Positions 1 to 4,905 of a stretch of DNA of 8,775 bases are shown one piece after another. Position numbers and translations under genes: made by a program. Numbering within the stretch: position 1 is the first letter of the stretch; every line of letters starts with the position of its first letter. The notes beneath the pieces were generated by a model. The model was not told where the DNA came from. It saw nothing but the letters and a program-made list of their open reading frames with translations, and did no database searches. Source of the DNA: an uncultured Pseudomonas sp. Lineage in GTDB: Bacteria; Pseudomonadota; Gammaproteobacteria; Pseudomonadales; Pseudomonadaceae. Where the stretch lies: contig NZ_CAMPHN010000177.1 in the NCBI RefSeq assembly GCF_946885885.1, positions 1 to 8,775 on the forward strand. Reading direction: 5' to 3'.

Positions 1-52
1 CCTCACGGATACGCGCACCGACCTTTGCAATATTCTCTGCTATCGTGGACAT
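1..52 (-). CDS. yggS: YggS-family PLP-binding protein, N-terminal fragment (partial)
   Basis: Reading leftward from an ATG at 52-50 gives MSTIAENIAKVGARIRE, after which the gene runs off the window. This matches, as I know it, the start of the Pseudomonas YggS/PLPBP protein, a small pyridoxal-phosphate-binding homeostasis protein of the cytosol that is divergent from pilT in P. aeruginosa. Only 17 codons are visible, so no PLP-binding residue can be checked. A weak AGG lies about 3 bases upstream of the ATG on the minus strand. The call rests on the short N-terminal match plus its position next to pilT. Confidence 0.72.
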   Translation of the reverse strand, partial: MSTIAENIAKVGARIRE

Positions 53-108
53 TACCTGTGCCAGCCGCCTTAGATATCTGCGGCATTCTAACGTCATTAG
101 GGAGTCCC
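53..108. promoter_or_regulatory. Divergent yggS/pilT intergenic region, presumed promoters
   Basis: This 56-bp gap separates the yggS start from the pilT start and must hold or overlap the promoters of both. On the plus strand TAGATA at 71-76 could be a -10 with TGGACA at 46-51 as a -35, but the 19-bp spacing is long. On the minus strand TAGAAT (plus-strand 85-90) resembles a -10 but has no convincing -35. The pilT ribosome-binding site AGGGAG is at 99-104. The exact promoter positions are inferences. Confidence 0.3.
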
Positions 109-1143
109 ATGGATATCACTGAGCTGCTTGCCTTCAGCGCCAAGCAAGGCGCGTCGGACCTGCATCTCTCTGCTGGTCTGCCGCCGATGATTCGGGTCGA
201 CGGCGACGTGCGCCGGATCAACTTGCCGGCCATGGATCACAAGCAGGTGCATGCCCTGATTTACGACATCATGAACGACAAGCAGCGCAAGGATTTCGAA
301 GAATTCCTCGAGACTGACTTCTCCTTCGAAGTACCGGGCGTGGCGCGTTTCCGGGTCAACGCATTCAACCAGAACCGCGGCGCCGGTGCGGTATTCCGTA
401 CCATTCCGTCCAAGGTGCTGACCATGGAAGACCTCGGTATGGGTGAGGTGTTCCGCAAGATCACCGACGTACCGCGCGGTCTGGTGCTGGTCACGGGGCC
501 CACGGGTTCGGGTAAGTCGACCACCCTGGCGGCTATGCTCGACTACCTCAACAGCACCAAGTATCACCACATCCTGACCATCGAAGACCCGATCGAATTC
601 GTCCACGAATCGAAGAAATGCCTGGTCAACCAGCGCGAAGTGCACCGCGACACCCACGGCTTCGCCGAGGCCTTGCGCTCGGCACTGCGGGAAGACCCGG
701 ACATCATCCTGGTGGGCGAGATGCGCGACCTGGAAACCATCCGCCTGGCGCTGACCGCCGCGGAAACCGGGCACTTGGTATTCGGCACCCTGCACACCAC
801 CTCGGCGGCGAAAACCATCGACCGGGTGGTGGACGTGTTCCCCGCCGAAGAAAAATCCATGGTCCGCTCGATGCTCTCCGAATCCCTGCAGTCGGTGATC
901 TCGCAAACTCTGCTGAAAAAGACCGGGGGCGGCCGGGTGGCGGCCCACGAGATAATGATCGGCACCCCGGCGATCCGTAACCTGATCCGCGAGGACAAGG
1001 TGGCGCAGATGTACTCGGCGATCCAGACCGGTGGTTCGCTGGGCATGCAGACCCTCGACTCCTGCCTGAAAGGCCTGGTCGCCAAAGGTATCGTCAGCCG
1101 CGAAAACGCGCGCGAGAAATCCAAGAATCCGGAAAACTTCTAA
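109..1143 (+). CDS. pilT: Type IV pilus retraction ATPase PilT
   Basis: The 344-residue product is a hexameric cytoplasmic ATPase that docks at the base of the type IV pilus and drives pilin depolymerisation, giving twitching motility, surface sensing and DNA uptake. An N-terminal PAS-like region is followed by the RecA-like domain: Walker A GPTGSGKS at residues 130-137 (K136), an Asp box around ILTIEDPIEF (155-164), Walker B IILVGE ending at E204, and a His box with H222 and H229. The C-terminal motif AIRNLIRE at 288-295, diagnostic of PilT, is intact. The start at 109 is chosen because AGGGAG lies 4-9 bases upstream and MDITELLAFSAKQGASDLHL is the usual PilT N-terminus; an in-frame ATG at 25 would overlap the divergent yggS gene. 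Length and all motifs are normal. pilU follows 110 bp downstream. Confidence 0.98.
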   Translation: MDITELLAFSAKQGASDLHLSAGLPPMIRVDGDVRRINLPAMDHKQVHALIYDIMNDKQRKDFEEFLETDFSFEVPGVARFRVNAFNQNRGAGAVFRTIPSKVLTMEDLGMGEVFRKITDVPRGLVLVTGPTGSGKSTTLAAMLDYLNSTKYHHILTIEDPIEFVHESKKCLVNQREVHRDTHGFAEALRSALREDPDIILVGEMRDLETIRLALTAAETGHLVFGTLHTTSAAKTIDRVVDVFPAEEKSMVRSMLSESLQSVISQTLLKKTGGGRVAAHEIMIGTPAIRNLIREDKVAQMYSAIQTGGSLGMQTLDSCLKGLVAKGIVSRENAREKSKNPENF

Positions 1144-1148
1144 TCCGT

Positions 1149-1176
1149 TGCCGGCCGGCCGTAGGGCTGGCCGGCA
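1149..1176 (+). promoter_or_regulatory. GC-rich hairpin in the pilT-pilU gap
   Basis: A 12-bp stem (1149-1160 paired with 1165-1176, one G-U pair, all other pairs Watson-Crick) closes a GTAG tetraloop and begins 5 bases after the pilT stop codon. No T-run follows, so it is not a classical rho-independent terminator. A second, weaker stem pairs GTTGTTGG (1183-1190) with CCAGCAAC (1203-1210). Likely roles are protection of the pilT 3' end, partial attenuation before pilU, or a bounded pilT transcript with pilU served by its own promoter. Confidence 0.6.
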
Positions 1177-1253
1177 GCGCAGGTTGTTGGCGAGACACGC
1201 GCCCAGCAACTGGTCGTTGGCCAAGCGCGTGATGCTGATGGGCGAGACAACGC

Positions 1254-2399
1254 ATGGAATTCGAAAAACTGCTGCGCCTGATGGTCGAGAAGGGCGGCTC
1301 CGACCTGTTCATTACCGCCGGCGTACCGCCGTCGATGAAGGTCAACGGCAAGATCATGCCGGTCACCAAAAACCCCATGTCGCCCGAGCAAACCCGCGAG
1401 ACGGTGCACTCGGTGATGAACGAGCAGCAGCGCCGCGATTTCGCGGAAAACCACGAATGCAACTTCGCCATCAGCGCCCGCGGCGTCGGCCGTTTCCGCG
1501 TCAGCGCGTTCTACCAGCGCAACCTGGCGGGCATGGTGTTGCGGCGCATCGAGACCAATATCCCGACGCTCGACGACCTCAAGCTGCCGGAGATTCTCAA
1601 AAAACTGGCACTGACCAAGCGGGGCCTGGTGCTGTTCGTCGGTGCCACCGGTACCGGTAAATCCACCTCGTTGGCGGCGATGATCGGCTACCGCAACAAG
1701 AACAGCAGCGGCCACATCATCTCCATCGAAGACCCGATCGAATACATCCACCAGCACCAGAGCTGCATCGTTACCCAGCGCGAAGTGGGTATCGACACCG
1801 AGTCCTTCGAGGTCGCCCTGAAGAACACCCTGCGTCAGGCGCCGGACGTGATTCTGATCGGCGAGGTGCGTACCCGCGAGACCATGGACCACGCCGTGGC
1901 CTTCGCCGAAACCGGCCACCTGTGTCTGGCCACCTTGCACGCCAACAACGCCAACCAGGCGCTGGACCGGATCATCAACTTCTTCCCGGCCGACCGGCAG
2001 AACCAAGTGTGGATGGACCTGTCGCTCAACCTCAAAGCCATTGTCGCGCAGCAGTTGGTGCCGACCCCGGACGGCAAGGGGCGTCGCGCGGTGATCGAGG
2101 TATTGATCAACACCCCTTTGGCCGCCGACCTGATCCGCAAAGGCGAAGTGCACGAGCTCAAGGCGCTGATGAAACGCTCCACCGAGCAGGGCATGCAAAC
2201 CTTCGACCAGGCGCTGTACAACCTCTACAGCCAGGGCGAGATCACCTACGAGGATGCATTGCTCTACGCCGACTCGGCGAACGACCTGCGTCTGTTGATC
2301 AAGCTCGGCTCGGAAACCGACGGCGACCACTTGACCAGCATGTCCCAAGGCCTGTCGCTGGAAGTCAGCGAGGAAGATCCGGGCCGACGTTTCCGTTGA
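1254..2399 (+). CDS. pilU: Type IV pilus retraction ATPase PilU
   Basis: The 381-residue product is the PilT paralogue that cooperates with PilT in pilus retraction; in P. aeruginosa, loss of PilU abolishes twitching but leaves phage sensitivity, unlike loss of PilT. Visible motifs are Walker A GATGTGKS at 130-137, Asp box IISIEDPIEYIH at 155-166, Walker B VILIGE ending at E204, and His box with H222 and H229. Where PilT has AIRNLIRE, this protein has PLAADLIRKGE (288-298), and it carries an extra C-terminal tail of about 35 residues rich in acidic residues, both typical of PilU. The ATG at 1254 is the usual N-terminus (MEFEKLLRLMVEKGGSDLFI) but its ribosome-binding site is poor (GGGCGAG at 1240-1246). 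The sequence is intact, and a terminator follows 17 bp after the stop. Confidence 0.97.
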   Translation: MEFEKLLRLMVEKGGSDLFITAGVPPSMKVNGKIMPVTKNPMSPEQTRETVHSVMNEQQRRDFAENHECNFAISARGVGRFRVSAFYQRNLAGMVLRRIETNIPTLDDLKLPEILKKLALTKRGLVLFVGATGTGKSTSLAAMIGYRNKNSSGHIISIEDPIEYIHQHQSCIVTQREVGIDTESFEVALKNTLRQAPDVILIGEVRTRETMDHAVAFAETGHLCLATLHANNANQALDRIINFFPADRQNQVWMDLSLNLKAIVAQQLVPTPDGKGRRAVIEVLINTPLAADLIRKGEVHELKALMKRSTEQGMQTFDQALYNLYSQGEITYEDALLYADSANDLRLLIKLGSETDGDHLTSMSQGLSLEVSEEDPGRRFR

Positions 2400-2416
2400 G
2401 GTGCACGCTTTACCCG

Positions 2417-2438
2417 GCCCGCGATAGCGGGCTTTTTT
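2417..2438 (+). terminator. Rho-independent terminator after pilU
   Basis: GCCCGC at 2417-2422 pairs with GCGGGC at 2427-2432 around a GATA tetraloop, followed directly by six T residues (2433-2438). The stem, tight loop and T-run are textbook, and the position 17 bp after the pilU stop ends the pil transcript and separates it from the TM2 gene. Confidence 0.92.
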
Positions 2439-2444
2439 ATCGAA

Positions 2445-2475
2445 CGGCAAATCGTTCCGCATGTCCGATTTGCCG
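2445..2475. repeat. Perfect 10-bp inverted repeat upstream of the TM2 gene
   Basis: CGGCAAATCG at 2445-2454 is matched exactly by CGATTTGCCG at 2466-2475, separated by 11 bp. The arm centres are 21 bp apart, about two helical turns, so a dimeric or tetrameric regulator could bind both on one face of the DNA. As RNA the same bases would form a 10-bp hairpin in the TM2-gene leader. There is no T-run, and the pilU terminator just upstream is already complete, so this is a separate element. Its function is not known. Confidence 0.6.
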
Positions 2476-2526
2476 CAGCCGTGCTTAGCCGCCGCACTGA
2501 CAGTCGCACTTAACAGGAGCAAAAAC

Positions 2527-2928
2527 ATGCAGGCAAGACAGGACACCCACAGCAAAGTCATCGGTTATCTCTTGTGGATATTCGGCTTTCTCGGTGCGCA
2601 CCGCTTCTATTACGGCAAGCCGGTGACCGGCACCATCTGGTTCTTCACCTTGGGCCTGCTGTTCATCGGTTGGATCGTCGACCTGTTCCTGATCCCGGCG
2701 ATGGACCGCGAGGCCGATCTGCGTTTTACCGCGGGAGACACCGACTACAACGTCGCCTGGATACTGCTGACCTTTCTCGGCGTGTTCGGCGTGCACCGCA
2801 TGTACCAGGGCAAGTGGATCACCGGCATCCTCTACCTGCTCACCGGCGGCTTATTCCTGGTCGGCGTGCTCTACGACTTCTGGACCTTGAACGACCAGAT
2901 ATCGGTGCGCAACGCCCGCGAGTCCTAA
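2527..2928 (+). CDS. Tandem TM2-domain inner-membrane protein
   Basis: The 133-residue protein contains two copies of the TM2 module, each a pair of transmembrane helices joined by a short turn. Copy 1 has GFLGAHRFYYGKPVTG at 20-35 and copy 2 has GVFGVHRMYQGKWITG at 85-100, 65 residues apart, sharing the pattern G-x-x-G-x-H-R-x-Y-x-G-K-x-x-T-G. Four membrane segments are expected near 11-23, 36-57, 77-89 and 99-119. The linker (58-75) is hydrophilic. The start at 2527 is chosen because AGGAG at 2515-2519 sits 7 bases upstream; the in-frame ATG at 2461 lies in the loop of the inverted repeat, has no ribosome-binding site, and would add a non-conserved segment. Family function is unknown; TM2 proteins are usually small membrane proteins of unassigned role. 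The gene appears monocistronic, and I see no clear terminator after it. Confidence 0.85.
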   Translation: MQARQDTHSKVIGYLLWIFGFLGAHRFYYGKPVTGTIWFFTLGLLFIGWIVDLFLIPAMDREADLRFTAGDTDYNVAWILLTFLGVFGVHRMYQGKWITGILYLLTGGLFLVGVLYDFWTLNDQISVRNARES

Positions 2929-3077
2929 GCGCGGCCTCATTGCCTTTGCCGGGCGTTGGGGGGGCGGATGGCATGCTAAGGTTAGGACAGGTCGCTGGAC
3001 GGCTAGGCTTTTAGCACGCGCCCGCTTCCAACCGGCGAGCGGAGCGACCTTTCAGGGCCAGGCTGTTCGAGGGCTGT
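2929..3077. promoter_or_regulatory. Intergenic region upstream of the solute-binding protein gene
   Basis: These 149 bp contain no gene and no clear terminator for the TM2 gene. A weak sigma-70-like pair is TTAGGA at 2982-2987 and TAGGCT at 3004-3009 with a 16-bp spacer. GAGGG at 3069-3073 is the ribosome-binding site of the next gene. A promoter is expected here, but its location is uncertain. Confidence 0.25.
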
Positions 3078-3875
3078 ATGCGTCTATCCATGAGTATCCG
3101 CGTATCGCTGTGCTGTTTGTCGTTGTGCTTCGGGCTGGCTGTCGCCCAGGCCAGAGAGTTGGTGGTCGGCGGTATCCCGGAGACCCCGGTGCGCTATGTC
3201 GACCCGGCCGATGGTGTGATCAAGGGGCTCGACGTCGATGTGCTCGAACATATTCTGGGTCGTCTCGAGGTGCCCTACCGGATTCGTCTGGAGTCGTCTT
3301 CTGCCCGGCTGGAGAGCAACTGGCGCCAGGGTAAGCTGTACGACATGGTGTTCACCTATTCCTTCAAGGAAGAACGTACGGCCTATCTGTTGTATGCCCG
3401 TGAGGCGCATATCTACAACAACTGGCATTTTTTCGTGCTCAGGGAGAATTTGCCGCGTTTTCGCTATGACAGCCTGGACGATCTGAAAGGCTTGCGGGTC
3501 GGTGCGACCCAGGGGTTTTCCTATACCAAGGAGTTCTGGGCGGCGGTCGAGGCGGGCATCTGGCACACCGACCTGGTCACCCAGAACGAGCTGCAGATGC
3601 AGAAGCTTCTGTATGGGCGCATCGATATCGTGCCGCTGCCGGCTATGGTCACGCTCTATGGGGCTCGTCAGGGCGGTTACATCCAGCGCATCGCCTACCT
3701 GCCCAAGCCGTTGAAGAGCGATGCCTATTACAACACCTTCGTCAAAGCCTCGAACTATCCGGGCTTGCAGACCTTGGCGCAGCGCTATGACGAGGAGCTG
3801 CGGCGGATGAAGGAGGACGGCAGCTTGCGCGCCATCTACCGGAAAAACGGTCTGGAGGAGCACTACCCCTTCTAA
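3078..3875 (+). CDS. Periplasmic solute-binding protein, family 3 (amino-acid type), orphan
   Basis: The 265-residue protein has a Sec signal peptide: basic start, hydrophobic core LCCLSLCFGLAV, and a likely signal-peptidase I site after AVAQA (A25/R26). The mature part is a two-lobed solute-binding fold of the bacterial family 3 type: ELVVGGIPETPVRY opens lobe 1, KEERTAYLL (97-105) holds the arginine (R100) that in this family usually binds the ligand carboxylate, LKGLRVGATQGFSYTK (136-151) is the typical start of lobe 2, and GRIDIVPLPA (180-189) follows. At about 240 mature residues it is of ordinary size. GAGGG lies 4 bases before the ATG at 3078; a second ATG at 3090 is possible. No permease or ATPase gene is adjacent, so it may serve a distant transporter or act as a sensory ligand-binding protein. 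The ligand cannot be predicted from sequence alone. Confidence 0.85.
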   Translation: MRLSMSIRVSLCCLSLCFGLAVAQARELVVGGIPETPVRYVDPADGVIKGLDVDVLEHILGRLEVPYRIRLESSSARLESNWRQGKLYDMVFTYSFKEERTAYLLYAREAHIYNNWHFFVLRENLPRFRYDSLDDLKGLRVGATQGFSYTKEFWAAVEAGIWHTDLVTQNELQMQKLLYGRIDIVPLPAMVTLYGARQGGYIQRIAYLPKPLKSDAYYNTFVKASNYPGLQTLAQRYDEELRRMKEDGSLRAIYRKNGLEEHYPF

Positions 3876-3880
3876 ATGAG

Positions 3881-3978
3881 CGGCAAGCCATAAGCTGCAA
3901 GCGAGCGTTTGTATTGCCTGAGCCAGCCCCCGGTCTCTTACAACTTGCAGGGGGCGGCCATCCGCCTTGCAGCTTATG
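3881..3978. repeat. Heptamer foldback element 1 (solute-binding protein gene / ompR gap)
   Basis: Forward heptamers AAGCCAT, AAGCTGC and AAGCGAG at 3885-3905 are answered by reverse-complement heptamers on the right. CATAAGCTGCAAG at 3889-3901 is perfectly complementary to CTTGCAGCTTATG at 3966-3978 (13 bp), with another CTTGCAG at 3944-3950. The element starts 5 bp after the solute-binding protein stop codon and can form a long hairpin that may end or stabilise that transcript. It is the most degraded of the three related elements in the window. Confidence 0.75.
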
Positions 3979-4095
3979 ACGACAAATCTGCTAACAATGG
4001 GCTGCACGCCTGTGCTGACGGCTGAGCCATAATGCCGGCGTTGGGAAACCGCGGGCGTTCGTTGAGCGCTGCGGATCCTCGGTCAAGGAGCCCTT
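3979..4095 (+). promoter_or_regulatory. Leader and presumed promoter of ompR-envZ
   Basis: The 117 bp between heptamer element 1 and the ompR start should hold the operon promoter. CATAAT at 4028-4033 matches the sigma-70 -10 at five of six positions but lacks a good -35 at the right distance. An alternative is TTGCAG at 3967-3972, inside the heptamer element, with TAACAA at 3992-3997, but its 19-bp spacing is long. AAGGAG at 4085-4090, 5 bases before the ATG, is a strong ribosome-binding site for ompR. Confidence 0.35.
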
Positions 4096-4830
4096 ATGAA
4101 CAGCACTGCCCCCGCGCTTGAAGGCGAAAAAATTCTGGTGGTCGACGACGACGCCCGCCTGCGGCGCCTGCTCGAACGTTTCTTCGATGAACAGGGCTAC
4201 CGCGTGCGCGCCGTGGAGAACGTCGAGCAGATGGATCGCCTGCTGTCCCGCGAGCTGTTCCACCTGGTGGTGCTGGACCTGATGTTGCCGGGCGAGGACG
4301 GTTTATCCGCCTGCCGCCGCCTGCGTGCGGCGAACAATCAGGTGCCGATCATCATGCTCACCGCCAAGGGCGACGAGGCCAGCCGTATTCAGGGGCTGGA
4401 GTTGGGCGCCGACGATTACCTGGCCAAACCCTTCAACCCGCGCGAGTTGCTGGCGCGGATCAAAGCCGTATTGCGTCGGCAGGCCCCGTTGGTACCCGGC
4501 GCGCCGGGCAGCGAGGACGAAAGCGTGAGCTTCGGCGAGTACGAACTGTCGCTGGCCACCCGCGAGCTGAAGAAGGGCGACGAAGTCCATATGCTCACCA
4601 CCGGCGAATTCGCCGTGCTCAAGGCCCTGGTGCAGCATGCCCGCGAACCGCTGACCCGCGACAAGCTGATGAACCTGGCCCGCGGCCGCGAATGGGATGC
4701 GCTGGAGCGCTCCATCGACGTGCAGATTTCCCGCCTGCGCCGGCTGATCGAGCCCGACCCGTCCAAGCCGCGCTATATCCAGACGGTCTGGGGCGTGGGT
4801 TATGTGTTCGTGCCGGATGGCAATAAGTGA
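4096..4830 (+). CDS. ompR: Two-component response regulator OmpR
   Basis: The 244-residue cytoplasmic DNA-binding regulator is phosphorylated by EnvZ and controls envelope and osmotic-stress genes; in P. aeruginosa the orthologous pair is also called AmgRS and supports aminoglycoside tolerance. The receiver domain (about 11-125) has the acidic cluster D17-D19, the phospho-acceptor D61 in VVLDLMLPGEDG, T89 in IIMLTAKGDE and K111 in YLAKPFNP. A winged-helix effector domain of the OmpR/PhoB type follows (about 145-240), ending in the typical RYIQTVWGVGYVFVP. The ATG at 4096 has AAGGAG 5 bases upstream. Length and motifs are complete. envZ follows after 74 bp, an unusually large gap for a pair whose genes often overlap or nearly touch; the gap is filled by a repeat element. 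Confidence 0.97.
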   Translation: MNSTAPALEGEKILVVDDDARLRRLLERFFDEQGYRVRAVENVEQMDRLLSRELFHLVVLDLMLPGEDGLSACRRLRAANNQVPIIMLTAKGDEASRIQGLELGADDYLAKPFNPRELLARIKAVLRRQAPLVPGAPGSEDESVSFGEYELSLATRELKKGDEVHMLTTGEFAVLKALVQHAREPLTRDKLMNLARGREWDALERSIDVQISRLRRLIEPDPSKPRYIQTVWGVGYVFVPDGNK

Positions 4831-4834
4831 AGCG

Positions 4835-4905
4835 CAAGCTACAAGCCTCAAGCTACAAGTGGTTGCGCCGCCCGCTGTTTCTTGCCGCTTGAGGCTTGCC
4901 GCTTG
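4835..4905 (+). repeat. Heptamer foldback element 2 (ompR-envZ gap, spans envZ start site)
   Basis: The left arm at 4835-4859 consists of AAGCTAC, AAGCCTC, AAGCTAC plus AAG. The right arm at 4881-4905 is the reverse complement of AAGCGGC, AAGCCTC, AAGCGGC plus AAG. The arms match at 21 of 25 positions, and the central 12 bp (4842-4853 with 4887-4898) pair perfectly; the only mismatches are two 2x2 internal loops (TA opposite CC). The loop is 4860-4880. The right arm contains the envZ Shine-Dalgarno and ends on the first base of the envZ start codon. Confidence 0.88.
4891..4894 (+). promoter_or_regulatory. envZ ribosome-binding site (GAGG) sequestered in the hairpin
   Basis: GAGG at 4891-4894 lies 10 bases before the GTG at 4905 and is the only purine-rich Shine-Dalgarno match near that start. 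It comes from the central heptamer (reverse complement of AAGCCTC) and is complementary to CCTC at 4846-4849 in the left arm. Folding would therefore mask it. Ribosomes finishing ompR at 4830 would cover or nearly reach the left arm and could open the stem, which would couple envZ translation to ompR translation. The pairing is visible in the sequence; the regulation is inferred. Confidence 0.55.

Noticed and set aside
25..108. Extended PilT N-terminus from an ATG at 25
   Set aside because: It would overlap the divergent yggS start, lacks a Shine-Dalgarno, and adds residues absent from PilT; ATG 109 has AGGGAG and the normal length of 344.
2461..2526. Upstream ATG start for the TM2 protein
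   Set aside because: It lies in the loop of the inverted repeat with no ribosome-binding site, whereas ATG 2527 has AGGAG at 7-base spacing.
97..2561. Long minus-strand open frames (375 and 473 codons) opposite pilT and pilU
   Set aside because: Their products are His-, Gln- and Asp-rich without any recognisable domain, and they mirror the codons of well-supported genes; high GC at third positions keeps antisense frames open.
2929..3077. Sigma-54 promoter or small RNA before the solute-binding protein gene
   Set aside because: TGGCATGCTAAGGTT at 2969 lacks the required TTGC element at proper spacing, and no strong hairpin with a T-run is present.
3078..3152. Lipoprotein signal in the solute-binding protein
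   Set aside because: The cysteines in LCCLSLC do not follow a proper lipobox (Leu at -1); the AVAQA signal-peptidase I site fits better.
3084..4007. Minus-strand 307-codon open frame opposite the solute-binding protein gene
   Set aside because: Shadow of a gene with a clear signal peptide and family motifs; the antisense product has no recognisable domain.
4896..4904. TTG start for EnvZ
   Set aside because: GAGG would be only one base away from it; GTG 4905 gives the expected N-terminus MKTPVWFPQS.
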